DNA of 64,000 nucleotides from Afipia birgiae 34632 (GTDB taxonomy: Bacteria; Pseudomonadota; Alphaproteobacteria; Rhizobiales; Xanthobacteraceae): positions 228,574 to 292,573 of the forward strand of contig NZ_HG326655.1 in assembly GCF_000308295.2 (NCBI RefSeq), read 5' to 3'. Positions 36,063 through 48,581 of the stretch are shown here, piece after piece (within the stretch, counting starts at the first letter, position 1; each line of letters begins with the position of its first letter). The notes under the pieces were generated by a model. The model was not told where the DNA came from, did no database searches, and worked only from the letters and a program-made list of their open reading frames with translations. The translations under genes were made by a program, and so were the position numbers.

Positions 36063-36123
36063 GGGTGGGCAACTACATGACAGATTGATCAAACATGCGA
36101 ATTTTTGCCCACCCCCGTTTGAT
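36063..36123. other. Interlocked inverted repeats (pseudoknot-like) in the LLM-metF gap
   Basis: GGGTGGGCAA (36063-36072) pairs with TTGCCCACCC (36105-36114), and ATCAAAC (36088-36094) pairs with GTTTGAT (36117-36123). The order A-B-A'-B' is that of an H-type pseudoknot. Loop lengths (15, 10 and 2 nt in plus order) suit the minus strand better, where the element would lie in the leader of the LLM gene. The rest of the 437-bp gap (35988-36424) is AT-richer than its surroundings, carries another GTGGGCAA near 36234, and has no gene I can support. Confidence 0.4.
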
Positions 36124-36424
36124 GGATTTGGCTACAAAATCTCAAAATATGCTGGTGAATTGGTCAAAATACTCGGATTTGTGGCCATCTTGACCCCGCC
36201 TTGCATCAAGCTTCTTCTAAGCAAAGCGCTATAGTGGGCAATTTCCCATACCAAAAGTCCAGTGAATGGGCTGTCGGAAAAGGCTGGTTTCGCTTATTTT
36301 GGCTCGTAAAGGCGAAACGGTGACGAAGTCCGGCCCAAAGGGCGAAACGGAGGCACACCGCGCCGCGGAGGCCGCAGCCCATTCCGGCCCGCGCACCGCC
36401 TTACGACATGTGGAGTTGAGAAGC

Positions 36425-37336
36425 GTGACGAGCGAAACATCCGCCCCGAACGAAACACCGGGGCACAAGCGTCCGGCGATTTCCTTCGAGTTCTTTCCGC
36501 CGAAGACCGAGGAGATGGAGCGCAACCTCTGGGAGGTCATCAACCGGCTTGCGCCGCTGACGCCGAACTTCGTGTCGGTGACGTATGGCGCGGGCGGCTC
36601 GACCCGTGAGCGCACACACTCCACCATCGCGCGCATCCTCGGTGAGACCAAGCTCACGCCCGCGGCCCATCTCACCTGCGTCGCCGCCACCAAGGCGGAC
36701 ATCGACGACGTGGTCGCGCGATATCATGACGTCGGCGTCCGACACATCGTTGCGTTACGTGGCGACCCTACCACCGGCATCGGCACGGCTTACGCGGCGC
36801 ATCCCGACGGCTACCAGACATCGGCCGATCTCGTCGCCAGCATCAAGAAGCGCTATCCCGACATCGACGTCACGGTGTCCGCTTATCCGGAAAAGCATCC
36901 CGAGAGCCCTGACTTCGATGCCGATATCGACGCGCTGAAAGCCAAGGTGGACGCGGGCGCAAGCCGGGCCATCACCCAGGTGTTCTTCGACAACGATCTC
37001 TATTTTCGCTACCTCGACCGCGTTCGCGCGCGCGGCATCGATATTCCGGTGGTGCCCGGCATCATGCCGATGCACAACTTCAAGCAGGCGCGCAGTTTCG
37101 TCACCCGTGCGGGGACGACCGTGCCGTCCTGGCTGGCCGACAAATTTGAAGGCCTCGATGACGATGCCGAAACGCGCAAACTGGTCGCTGCGACCGTCGC
37201 CGCCGGTCAGGTGCAGAAACTGGCCAAGCATGGCGTCGAGAATTTTCATTTTTATACGATGAACCGTGCGGATCTTGTGTTCGCCATCAGCCACCTTCTG
37301 GGAATTCGTCCCAGCGGTGCGCAGAAAGCTGCGTGA
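36425..37336 (+). CDS. metF: Methylenetetrahydrofolate reductase
   Basis: I chose the GTG at 36425 because GGAGTTGAG precedes it; the frame is open to 36266 but that part shows no conserved sequence. The product is 303 residues. Family features include [19 protein letters not shown] (about 19-37), [16 protein letters not shown] (about 51-66) and RGDPTTG (about 110-116). MetF reduces methylene-THF to methyl-THF using FAD and supplies the methyl donor for MetH. It ends 4 bp before metH, so the last two steps of methionine synthesis are cotranscribed. Confidence 0.93.
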   Translation: MTSETSAPNETPGHKRPAISFEFFPPKTEEMERNLWEVINRLAPLTPNFVSVTYGAGGSTRERTHSTIARILGETKLTPAAHLTCVAATKADIDDVVARYHDVGVRHIVALRGDPTTGIGTAYAAHPDGYQTSADLVASIKKRYPDIDVTVSAYPEKHPESPDFDADIDALKAKVDAGASRAITQVFFDNDLYFRYLDRVRARGIDIPVVPGIMPMHNFKQARSFVTRAGTTVPSWLADKFEGLDDDAETRKLVAATVAAGQVQKLAKHGVENFHFYTMNRADLVFAISHLLGIRPSGAQKAA

Positions 37337-37340
37337 TCCC

Positions 37341-41192
<3,852 letters not shown>

Positions 41193-41219
41193 TCTCCTCA
41201 CTTCGATTCGACTTAAACG

Positions 41220-41258
41220 AAATGCCGCCATGCTCGTCTTCCGTGCATGCGGCATTTT
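41220..41258 (+). terminator. Terminator of metFH
   Basis: AAATGCCGC (41220-41228) plus ATGC pairs with GCAT plus GCGGCATTT near 41245-41257, with a one-base bulge and an 11-nt loop, followed by T and C. It lies 28 bp after the metH stop. Confidence 0.75.
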
Positions 41259-41356
41259 CACGCGGGTTTGAACGGTTTCGATTCTGGAACCCGGAACGAC
41301 GCGCGCGATGAGGTGTTGGTGCGTCGCCTATTCATCCCTCAAACAGGAGTAGGACA

Positions 41357-41851
41357 ATGAAAAACGTGACATTTTTTGCCGCTGCCGTAGCCGTGAGCGC
41401 GCTGATCGCAACACCCGTCCTCGCACAGGATACCGCGCAGCCGCGTGCCGGAAAGCATATGAAAACCAGCCACATGAAGCAGCATCATGCGTCGAAGAAA
41501 CATATGAAGCATCATGCGCGCGCCGGGCGTACGTATTATAACGACAGGGTCGCCTATCAGGATCGCGGGTGGAATGACCGCAACAGCGGCTTCTGGCCGG
41601 GCGCCTATACGCTCGGCGCGGTGGGAACCCCAAGCGCCATAGCAGCGACAACTGATGGAACCGTTCGCGCAATTGCGACCGCGCCGTTCGGTGGTCCGTA
41701 TCGCGACAGCTATGCCTATGGCCCCGGCTACGGATACACCTACTCCTATGACGGCATCGCGATGCCAAACTCGGGGAACTATGCAGCACGAAACGGCTTC
41801 ACATGTCAGCCGGGCACTTTCATCAAGGGTACCCGGACAATCTGCCAGTAA
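41357..41851 (+). CDS. Secreted His/Met-rich protein of unknown function
   Basis: This 164-residue protein has a clear signal peptide (MKNVTFFAAAVAVSALIATP, cleavage after VLAQ at 24). Directly after it, residues 33-53 are rich in His, Met and Lys (repeated HM, KHM and HH), then comes a Tyr/Gly-rich region (about 60-145) and an end with two cysteines (FTCQPGTFIKGTRTICQ). A good ribosome site (AACAGGAGTAGGACA) precedes it. I do not recognise the family. Metal binding is plausible from composition only. It is flanked by terminators on both sides, so it forms its own transcription unit. Confidence 0.8.
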   Translation: MKNVTFFAAAVAVSALIATPVLAQDTAQPRAGKHMKTSHMKQHHASKKHMKHHARAGRTYYNDRVAYQDRGWNDRNSGFWPGAYTLGAVGTPSAIAATTDGTVRAIATAPFGGPYRDSYAYGPGYGYTYSYDGIAMPNSGNYAARNGFTCQPGTFIKGTRTICQ

Positions 41852-41871
41852 GTCCTGATTTCGGTAAAGAT

Positions 41872-41901
41872 ACAGCGGCCGGAGCAATCTCCGGCCGCTG
41901 T
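41872..41901. terminator. Bidirectional terminator between secreted protein and carbonic anhydrase
   Basis: ACAGCGGCCGGAG (41872-41884) pairs perfectly with CTCCGGCCGCTGT (41889-41901) around CAAT, between two convergent genes. The 13-bp stem is strong; the flanking T content is modest on both sides. Confidence 0.75.
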
Positions 41902-41939
41902 CTTATGTTGTCGCCGATCTACGCCGCTGACGCGGCGCC

Positions 41940-42650
41940 TCACGTCAGGAACGTGACGCGTCCGGTGGCAAGGTCGTGCATCGCCGCTGCGATCCGCAGC
42001 TGGCCCGCGTTCACCAGACCTTTCAGAACAGGGCTGCGCGACGTCAGATTCGCAGCAGCCATGCGGGCATTGGTTTCCGCCACGGCCTGAACGAATGTTG
42101 CGTTCTTCGACGTCCGCTCGCCGGTCGTCTTGCTCGCGGCCACCGCCGGCATGATGTTGGCGAGTGTCGCCGTCAGGTTTCCCAGCTTGACGTTGTCAAC
42201 CGCGCCCTTGATGGCCCCGCAGTCGTTGTGCCCGAGCACCACGATCGCACGCGCGCCCGCAACCTTCGTTGCGAATTCGAGGCTGCCGATGATATCGGTG
42301 TTGACGAAATTTCCGGCGATGCGCGCGCAGAAGACATCGCCGATGGTTTGATCGAACACCAGCTCCGGCGGCACACGCGAATCGATGCAGCCAACGACCG
42401 CGGCAAACGGCGCTTGCGCAACTGACGTTTCCTTCACCTGCTCCATCAGATTGCAGTTGACGATCTTGCCGCTCACGAAACGGACATTTCCCTGCTTCAA
42501 CTGGGCGATCGCTTCCTCAGGACTGATGGCCTTTTGCCGGTCGCGCGTCATGACGGCGCATTCGACCGGCGCGCCGCGCGCACCCGTCGCCGCAAGGCCG
42601 GTAAAAAGAGCAGCGGAGACGCAACCGCAAAACGAACGGCGGTTCAGCAT
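41940..42650 (-). CDS. Exported beta-class carbonic anhydrase
   Basis: This 236-residue beta-carbonic anhydrase has zinc and active-site residues in CIDSR (Cys88, Asp90, Arg92) and GHNDCGA (His141, Cys144). It begins with a twin-arginine-like signal (MLNRRSFCGCVSAALFTG) ending near ARGA, so it should act in the periplasm and interconvert carbon dioxide and bicarbonate there. Cytosolic beta enzymes lack such a leader. Residues 28-47 look like a linker before the ISPEEAIAQLKQGNVRFVSG core start. It may help with carbon dioxide supply or pH; it is not next to the urease genes. Confidence 0.9.
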   Translation of the reverse strand: MLNRRSFCGCVSAALFTGLAATGARGAPVECAVMTRDRQKAISPEEAIAQLKQGNVRFVSGKIVNCNLMEQVKETSVAQAPFAAVVGCIDSRVPPELVFDQTIGDVFCARIAGNFVNTDIIGSLEFATKVAGARAIVVLGHNDCGAIKGAVDNVKLGNLTATLANIMPAVAASKTTGERTSKNATFVQAVAETNARMAAANLTSRSPVLKGLVNAGQLRIAAAMHDLATGRVTFLT

Positions 42651-42789
42651 GGGAAATCCTTTCTGCTATTGGTGGTGTCGGCAAATACAAATCGGGATCA
42701 ATTCTCATGGTGGGCAATATTGCGGCAATATCTTAAGGATACCCAACCGCCATCAGGAAATGTTGTCGCAGTCGGGATGGTTGGCCGCG

Positions 42790-43416
42790 TCAGTTCGGCG
42801 GGGCCAGCGGCTGCACGATATCCTGAAACGGCGGCAAGGCCTCACAGATCTCGGCGTGACGCGCCAGAGCCGGCGTACGGCCCTCATCGAACAGTCCGGC
42901 ATGGGCTTCGCGCGTGAAGCGAATGACGCAGGCCACTGCGATGTCGGCGTGGGTAATCTGATCGCCGAACCAGAACCGCGTCGTGTGCCGTGCGCGGTCT
43001 TCTTCCAGCGCATCGAGCACGCCCGCGACCTGCGAGCGGCAACGCTCCACCCAACGCTTTGATTCCTCGCCGCGCAGCACCCGCTCGTAAAGCAGGCTTA
43101 CCGCCTTGTCGCCGAGGCCAGTGGCGAGCGCACAGATATGCAGCACCTCGCGTCGGATGTGGCCGCAATCCGGGATAAGTGCGCGCGACGGCCCGGCCAG
43201 TTCGTCGAGATAATCCAGAATAGCGGTGCTCTCGATCAGCACCTCGCCGTCGTCGAGCACCAGCGTCGGCACCCGCATCAGCGGATTGTAGAGCGCGATC
43301 TTCTCCGCGTCGCCGAAGGTCGACCACGGTGAGTGCTCGAACGGAATGCCGTAGAACCGCAGCGCGAGCGCAACGCGCCGCACGAAGGGCGAGTCATACT
43401 GGCCGATCAGGTTCAT
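42790..43416 (-). CDS. Glutathione S-transferase family protein
   Basis: This 208-residue protein has a thioredoxin-like N-terminal domain (MNLIGQYDSPFVRRVALALR, then VPTLVLDDGEVLIESTAILD at about 49-68) and an all-helical C-terminal domain with FGDQITHADIAVACVIRFT (about 159-177). The Ser-Pro-Phe near residue 10 is the usual active-site region. Substrate is unknown; conjugation or reduction with glutathione is expected. It is followed upstream by glpK with a 67-bp gap. It is not obviously linked in function to its neighbours. Confidence 0.88.
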   Translation of the reverse strand: MNLIGQYDSPFVRRVALALRFYGIPFEHSPWSTFGDAEKIALYNPLMRVPTLVLDDGEVLIESTAILDYLDELAGPSRALIPDCGHIRREVLHICALATGLGDKAVSLLYERVLRGEESKRWVERCRSQVAGVLDALEEDRARHTTRFWFGDQITHADIAVACVIRFTREAHAGLFDEGRTPALARHAEICEALPPFQDIVQPLAPPN

Positions 43417-43483
43417 CAGGTCACCTCCACCGCGAGATTGCGCCCGCGATTACACCCGGCAACACGCCCGATTGGCAAGGCCC

Positions 43484-44992
43484 CTAGTCTGCGTCGGGAT
43501 CGCTCGCGAGTACGCCCTTCACCGCCTGCGACCAGCCCTTGAGCTTCCGCACGCGCGTCGCTTCGGACATGTTCGGCCTGAACCGCCGTTCCAGCCGCCA
43601 CGAATCCGCGAACCGCGCCGGCTCGGGATAAACGCCAGCGCCAAGTCCCGCGAGATAGGCCGCACCCACCGCCGTCGTTTCCTGAATCATCGGACGGTCC
43701 ACCGGCGCGTCGAGCAGATCCGAGAGCCGCTGCATGGTCCAGTCCGACGCGGTCATGCCGCCATCGACGCGCAGCACGGTGTTGGTTTCCTTCGCCTCCG
43801 GCCAGTCGGCGCGCATCGCCGCCCACAGATCGTAGGTCTGGTAACACACGCTTTCCAAAACGGCGTGCGCCAGCTCGGCAGGACCGGTGTTGCGGGTCAA
43901 CCCGAACAGCGCACCGCGTACGCGCGGATTCCAGTAAGGCGCGCCGAGGCCGACGAATGCCGGAACGAGATACACCGACTGCATGGTGTCGTTGGCATCC
44001 GCAAGCGATCCGGTTTCGCTGGCGTGCTTGATCAGCCCAAGGCCGTCGCGCAGCCACTGCACGGCAGAGCCCGCCACAAAGATCGAACCTTCGAGCGCAT
44101 AGGTGCGCTGGCCGTTCAACTGATAGGCGATGGTTGTCAGCAGCTTGTTCTTCGAAGCCACCGCCGTGGTCCCGGTGTTGAGCAGGGCGAAGCAACCGGT
44201 GCCGTAGGTGGACTTCATCATGCCCGGCGAGAAGCAGGCCTGGCCGATAGTGGCGGCCTGCTGGTCGCCGGCGATGCCGCGCACGGCAATCGCTCCGCCG
44301 AGCAGATGCGGCTCGGTCTCGCCGAAATCGGCCGATGAATCGCGCACATCCGGCAGCATCGAGCGCGGCACCCGCAGCAGCTTCAAGAGATCGTCGTCCC
44401 ACTCGCCGGTATGGATGTTGAACAGCAGCGTCCGTGAGGCGTTGGTGGCGTCGGTGGCGTGAACCTTGCCGCCGGTCAGCCGCCACAAGAGATACGAGTC
44501 CACGGTGCCGAACATCAGTTCGCCGCGCTCGGCCCGTTCGCGCGCGCCGGGAACCTGATCGAGAATCCAGGCTACCTTGGTGCCGGAGAAATACGGATCG
44601 ATGATCAATCCAGTCCGCGCGCTGATCAGCGGCTCGTGGCCTTCGGCTTTCAGTTTGGCGCAGATCTCCGCGGTGCGCCGGTCCTGCCAGACGATGGCGC
44701 GATGCACCGCATTGCCGGTGGCGCGGTCCCAGACCACGGTGGTCTCGCGCTGGTTGGTAATGCCGATGGCGGCGATGTCAGACGCCGCCACGTTGGCGTT
44801 GCTCATGGCCTCGCGGCAGGTCGCCAGGGTCGAGGTCCAGATGTCTTCCGGTTCGTGCTCCACCCAGCCGGAGGCCGGAAAATGCTGCTGGAATTCCTGC
44901 TGGGCCTGGGCTGCGATGGAAATATCGGAGCGAAAGACGATGGCGCGCGACGATGTCGTGCCTTGATCGATGGCAAGAATGTGGGTCGCCAT
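43484..44992 (-). CDS. glpK: Glycerol kinase
   Basis: The ATG at 44992 gives 502 residues, the normal GlpK length, with AGGAAA just upstream. FGGY-family features are clear: [15 protein letters not shown] (6-20), an [20 protein letters not shown] segment (about 72-91) and [16 protein letters not shown] (about 263-278). It phosphorylates glycerol to glycerol 3-phosphate. No glpF or glpD is nearby, so it stands alone between a GST gene and an SDR gene. The substrate call follows strong similarity to GlpK. Confidence 0.94.
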   Translation of the reverse strand: MATHILAIDQGTTSSRAIVFRSDISIAAQAQQEFQQHFPASGWVEHEPEDIWTSTLATCREAMSNANVAASDIAAIGITNQRETTVVWDRATGNAVHRAIVWQDRRTAEICAKLKAEGHEPLISARTGLIIDPYFSGTKVAWILDQVPGARERAERGELMFGTVDSYLLWRLTGGKVHATDATNASRTLLFNIHTGEWDDDLLKLLRVPRSMLPDVRDSSADFGETEPHLLGGAIAVRGIAGDQQAATIGQACFSPGMMKSTYGTGCFALLNTGTTAVASKNKLLTTIAYQLNGQRTYALEGSIFVAGSAVQWLRDGLGLIKHASETGSLADANDTMQSVYLVPAFVGLGAPYWNPRVRGALFGLTRNTGPAELAHAVLESVCYQTYDLWAAMRADWPEAKETNTVLRVDGGMTASDWTMQRLSDLLDAPVDRPMIQETTAVGAAYLAGLGAGVYPEPARFADSWRLERRFRPNMSEATRVRKLKGWSQAVKGVLASDPDAD

Positions 44993-45109
44993 GCCGTTTC
45001 CTCGAATTGCTTTCGTTTCGGTTTCGAAACGCAACAAAGCGATTACGGATGCGCGCGTCAACCCGTATGGCAACGCCCGGCATTCGGAAGCTGAGGATGA
45101 GCTAAAGCG

Positions 45110-45883
45110 TCAGACCGCCGCCGTGGTGACGCCGCCATCGATCACGATGGTCTGGCCGGTCATAAAGGTCGAGGCATCAGAGGCGAGATAAACCACCGCA
45201 CCCGCGATCTCGTGCGGCTCGCCGATCCGGCGCAGCGGTGTAGTCGCGGTGCGGCGTTTGAGGTTGTCCTGATCTTCCCACAGCGCGCGGGCGAAATCAG
45301 TTTTGACCAGCCCCGGCGCGATGCAGTTGACCCGCACGTTCTTCGGGCCCCACTCGCCGGCGAGACTACGCGCCAGCGAAAAATCCGCCGCTTTCGAAAT
45401 ACCGTAGGCGCCGATCACGGTCGATCCGCGCAGGCCGCCGATGCTGGAGATGATGACCACCGAACCGCCGCCGCGCTCGGCCATTTTCGGCATCGCCAGC
45501 TTGCAGAGCCAGACGTTGCTCTTGATGTTGGCGCCCATGATCTTGTCGAAGGCTTCGTCGGTGATGTCGAGCAGTGGGCCGTAATAGGGATTCACCGCGG
45601 CATTGCAGACGAGGATGTCGATCTGGCCGTAGTGCTTCACGGTGCCGTTGATCAGCGCTTCGACTTCCTCACGGCGGCTGATGTTGCAGGCGATGACGTG
45701 GGCGTCACCACCCTCCTTGCGAATGCCGTCGGCAACCGCCTCGCAGGCATCGGCCTTGCGGCTGGATACGACGACCTTCGCGCCCATCCGCGCCAGCAAT
45801 TCCGCCGAGGCGCGGCCGATGCCGCGACTCGAACCGGTGACGACGGCCACTTTTCCCGCCAGATCGAATGGCGATTTGGTCAT
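45110..45883 (-). CDS. Short-chain dehydrogenase/reductase (SDR)
   Basis: The ATG at 45883, preceded by GGGGGACGG, gives 257 residues with the NAD(P) motif TGSSRGIG (16-23), NAAVNP (94-99) and the catalytic Tyr160 and Lys164 (YGISK), ending with the classical SDR C-terminus (MTGQTIVIDGG). It resembles FabG-like and 3-hydroxyacyl dehydrogenases. It lies downstream of the pimD-like gene with a 147-bp gap that contains a palindromic repeat; it may be the last gene of the dicarboxylate operon, or separate. Substrate is not evident. Confidence 0.88.
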   Translation of the reverse strand: MTKSPFDLAGKVAVVTGSSRGIGRASAELLARMGAKVVVSSRKADACEAVADGIRKEGGDAHVIACNISRREEVEALINGTVKHYGQIDILVCNAAVNPYYGPLLDITDEAFDKIMGANIKSNVWLCKLAMPKMAERGGGSVVIISSIGGLRGSTVIGAYGISKAADFSLARSLAGEWGPKNVRVNCIAPGLVKTDFARALWEDQDNLKRRTATTPLRRIGEPHEIAGAVVYLASDASTFMTGQTIVIDGGVTTAAV

Positions 45884-45912
45884 GGCCGTCCCCCATTGTT
45901 TTTGTTTGCTCT

Positions 45913-45993
45913 CGTCATTGCGAGGAGCACTTGCGACGAGCAATCCAGTCTTGCTTGTTGCTTCTGGATTGCTTCGCTTCGCTCGCAATGACG
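45913..45993. repeat. RPE-like palindromic repeat, copy A
   Basis: The left arm (CGTCATTGCGAGGAG... and GCAATCCAG) pairs with the right arm (CTGGATTGCTTCG... ending CGCTCGCAATGACG). The right arm shares about 30 bp with a second copy at 47202-47272 in the same orientation. From memory, this palindrome type is a dispersed intergenic repeat of Bradyrhizobium-like genomes. It sits between the SDR and pimD-like genes and would form a long mRNA hairpin. Confidence 0.85.
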
Positions 45994-46030
45994 GGTTAGT
46001 TGAAACGCCCTCGCAGTGACGGCTTGCGCG

Positions 46031-47173
46031 TCAGACCAGATTGCCCGCCTCGCTGACGCGGCGCAGGTGATAGTCGGTGTCGCCGAAGGTGCTCTCGATC
46101 ATGGTCAGCCGCTTGAAGTAGTGGCCGATCTTGAGCTCCATGGTCATGCCGACGCCGCCGTGAAGCTGGATCGCCTGCTGGCCGACGAACTTCAGCGACT
46201 TGCCGATTTGCACCTTCGCCGCCGCAACCGCTTTCGCCCGCTCCTTGGCATCCTCGAAGTCGGACGCCATGGTGGCGAAGATCGACATGCTGCGCGCCTG
46301 CTCGAGCGCGACGAACATGTCCGCTGCACGATGCTGCAGGGTCTGGAACTGGCCGATCGCCACGCCGAACTGCTTGCGGGTTTTGAGATACTCCACCGTC
46401 GACTTCAGCGACTCGTCCATCGCGCCGACCGCCTCGGCGCACATCGCGATGCGCGCCTCGTCGACAACGCGCTCGATCAGCGGCAGGCCGTTCTCGGGAT
46501 CGCCGATCGCGGCATCCGCGCCGACCTCGACGCCCTCGAAGCGGATATCCGCTGCACGCATACCGTCCTGGGTCGGATAACCCTTGACGGTAACGCCCTT
46601 GGCGCTCGCCGGCACCAGAAACACGCCGATGCCGCTGCGATCACGCTGGCTGCCCTTGGTGCGCGCGCTGACGATCAGCGTGTCCGCGGTCTCGCCGTGC
46701 AGCACGACGAACTTCTCGCCGTCGATCACCCAGCCGCTGCCCTTTTTCTTCGCGGTGGTGGTGACGTCCGCGAGATCGTAACGCGAGTTCTTCTCCAACT
46801 GGGCAAACGCCAGCGTCTTGCTGCCGTCGATGATCGAGGGAATATGCGCGGCCTTCTGATCGGCCGATCCGCCGTGACGGAGGAAGCCGCCGCCGAGCAC
46901 CACGGTCGCCAGATAAGGCTCGAGCACCAGCGCCTTGCCGAGCGATTCCATCACAAGCGCGGTTTCCACCGCACCCGCGCCGAAGCCGCCGTCTTCCTCG
47001 GAAAACGGCAGACCCAGCAGACCCTGCTCGGCCAGCTTGCTCCAGACGCCCTTGCTCCAGCCGCCCTTTTCCTTGGCGTACTTCTTGCGCTGATCGAAAT
47101 CGTAGGAATCGGCCAGCAGGCCGTCGACGCTATCTTTCAGGAGCCGCTGCTCCTCGGACAAATCAAAATCCAT
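46031..47173 (-). CDS. pimD: Acyl-CoA dehydrogenase, small subunit (PimD-like)
   Basis: The ATG at 47173, with GAGGAAA 9 bp upstream, gives 380 residues. It has the acyl-CoA dehydrogenase fold pattern (MDFDLSEEQRLLKDSVDGLL; HGGVGMTMELKIGHYFKRL near 345-363). The end reads FGDTDYHLRR and lacks the GGSNEIQR-type motif seen in its partner. In R. palustris the PimC/PimD pair is the large and small subunit of pimeloyl-CoA dehydrogenase; order and size fit. It is separated from pimC by a repeat. Substrate is inferred from the operon. Confidence 0.85.
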   Translation of the reverse strand: MDFDLSEEQRLLKDSVDGLLADSYDFDQRKKYAKEKGGWSKGVWSKLAEQGLLGLPFSEEDGGFGAGAVETALVMESLGKALVLEPYLATVVLGGGFLRHGGSADQKAAHIPSIIDGSKTLAFAQLEKNSRYDLADVTTTAKKKGSGWVIDGEKFVVLHGETADTLIVSARTKGSQRDRSGIGVFLVPASAKGVTVKGYPTQDGMRAADIRFEGVEVGADAAIGDPENGLPLIERVVDEARIAMCAEAVGAMDESLKSTVEYLKTRKQFGVAIGQFQTLQHRAADMFVALEQARSMSIFATMASDFEDAKERAKAVAAAKVQIGKSLKFVGQQAIQLHGGVGMTMELKIGHYFKRLTMIESTFGDTDYHLRRVSEAGNLV

Positions 47174-47201
47174 TTTCACTTTCCTCGGCTAATCGATCAA
47201 A

Positions 47202-47272
47202 GAGGAGCGTAGCGACGAAGCAATCCAGCCTTTTGGTCGCGTCTGGATTGCTTCGCTTCGCTCGCAATGACG
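47202..47272. repeat. RPE-like palindromic repeat, copy B
   Basis: This is the second copy of the repeat found at 45913-45993, with a variable left arm (GAGGAGCGTAGCGACGAAGC) and an almost unchanged right arm ending CGCTCGCAATGACG. It fills the gap between the pimC-like and pimD-like genes. The two copies, in direct orientation, bracket pimD at a distance of about 1.3 kb. Confidence 0.85.
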
Positions 47273-47324
47273 TAAACGGCACACGGAAGCCCTCGCCCCG
47301 CGTGAGCGGGGCGAGGGAGAAGCC

Positions 47325-48512
47325 TTACAATCCCAGCACGGCCTTGGTGATGATGTTGCGCTGAATCTCGTTCGAGCCGCCGTAGATGGAAACCTTGCGA
47401 TAGTTGAAGTAGCCCGGCGCAACTGTCGTCGCCCAGCTCGCTTCCTCGTTGCTCTTGTCGTGTTCGTCCGCATAAGGAAGCGCGAACGGTCCGGTGATCT
47501 CGAGCAGCAATTCGGTAATGGTCTGTTGAATTTCGGAGCCCTTGATCTTGAGGATCGAGGATGCCGGATCCGGCTTGCCCTTGCCGTTCTTGCGTTCGTT
47601 GGCGACGACGCGCATCTGCGTCAGTTCGAGCGCCTTCAGCTCGATTTCTGTCGCAGCAAGCTTTTCGCGGAAGCGGGAGTCCTGAATCAGCGGCTTGCCA
47701 TCCGATTCGACCTTGGAGGCGAGATCGCGGATGCGGCGGAGACGCTCCTTCGACATGCCGACGCGCGCGATGTTGGTGCGCTCGTTGCCGAGCAGGAACT
47801 TGGCGTAATCCCAGCCCTTGTTCTCCTCGCCGACGAGATTCTCCACCGGCACCTCGACGTCATCGAAGAACACTTCGTTGACCTCAAAACCGCCGTCGAT
47901 GGTCTGGATCGGCCGCACGGTGACACCGCGCGACTTCATGTCGAACAGGATGAACGAGATGCCCGACTGCTTCTTCGCATCGGGGTCGGTGCGGCAAAGA
48001 CAGAAGATCCAGTCGGCGTGTTGCGCCAGTGTGGTCCAGGTCTTCTGGCCGTTGATCACGTAGACGTCGCCCTTGCGCTTGGCGGTCGTCTTCAGCGAGG
48101 CGAGGTCGGAGCCCGCGCCCGGCTCGGAGAAGCCCTGGCACCACCAGTCGTCGAGGTTGGCGATGCGCGGCAGGTAGTGCTTCTTCTGCTCTTCGTTACC
48201 GAAGGTGTAGATCACTGGCCCGACCATGTTGACGCCGAACGGCAGCGGCGAAGGCGCCGGCGTTGCCTGCAGCTCTTCGAGGAAGATGTACTGCTGCACC
48301 GACGACCAGCCGGTGCCGCCGTATTCCACCGGCCAGTGCGGCACCGCCCATCCCTTCTTGTTCAGGATGCGCTGCCAGTTGACCATGTCTTCCTTGCTGG
48401 TGTGGCGGCCTTCCACCAGTTTCTGGCGGATGTCGGCGGGAAGACTTTCCTTGAAGAAGGTCCGCACTTCATCGCGAAACGCCAGTTCTTCCTTGCTGAA
48501 GCTGAGATCCAT
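47325..48512 (-). CDS. pimC: Acyl-CoA dehydrogenase, large subunit (PimC-like)
   Basis: This 395-residue protein has FAD/substrate motifs WWCQGFSEPGAGSDLASLKT (123-142) and C-terminal YGGSNEIQRNII. The MCAD-type catalytic Glu position reads Gly, while a Glu is present in LGNER (Glu244), near the isovaleryl-CoA dehydrogenase base position. It should introduce the 2,3-double bond in an acyl-CoA with its small partner. Its place after the thiolase and ligase genes matches the pim operon of R. palustris. The gap upstream to the thiolase is 69 bp. Confidence 0.88.
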   Translation of the reverse strand: MDLSFSKEELAFRDEVRTFFKESLPADIRQKLVEGRHTSKEDMVNWQRILNKKGWAVPHWPVEYGGTGWSSVQQYIFLEELQATPAPSPLPFGVNMVGPVIYTFGNEEQKKHYLPRIANLDDWWCQGFSEPGAGSDLASLKTTAKRKGDVYVINGQKTWTTLAQHADWIFCLCRTDPDAKKQSGISFILFDMKSRGVTVRPIQTIDGGFEVNEVFFDDVEVPVENLVGEENKGWDYAKFLLGNERTNIARVGMSKERLRRIRDLASKVESDGKPLIQDSRFREKLAATEIELKALELTQMRVVANERKNGKGKPDPASSILKIKGSEIQQTITELLLEITGPFALPYADEHDKSNEEASWATTVAPGYFNYRKVSIYGGSNEIQRNIITKAVLGL

Positions 48513-48581
48513 CGGACCCTCCTGATCGGAATTATCTTTGGCTCACCTCCCCTTTTCAGGAGAGGTGAGAGTTCTCGGATT

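Noticed and set aside
36226..36424. Possible methionine-related riboswitch upstream of metF
   Set aside because: I compared it by eye with SAM-II and SAH patterns and saw no matching core; the short direct repeats AAGG(G)CGAAACGG there do not form such a fold.
36266..36424. N-terminal extension of metF to 36266
   Set aside because: The extra 53 codons match nothing in MetF, and a good ribosome site precedes the GTG at 36425.
45884..45988. Upstream extension of the SDR gene
   Set aside because: The extension translates the palindromic repeat, and a Gly-rich ribosome site sits directly before the ATG at 45883.
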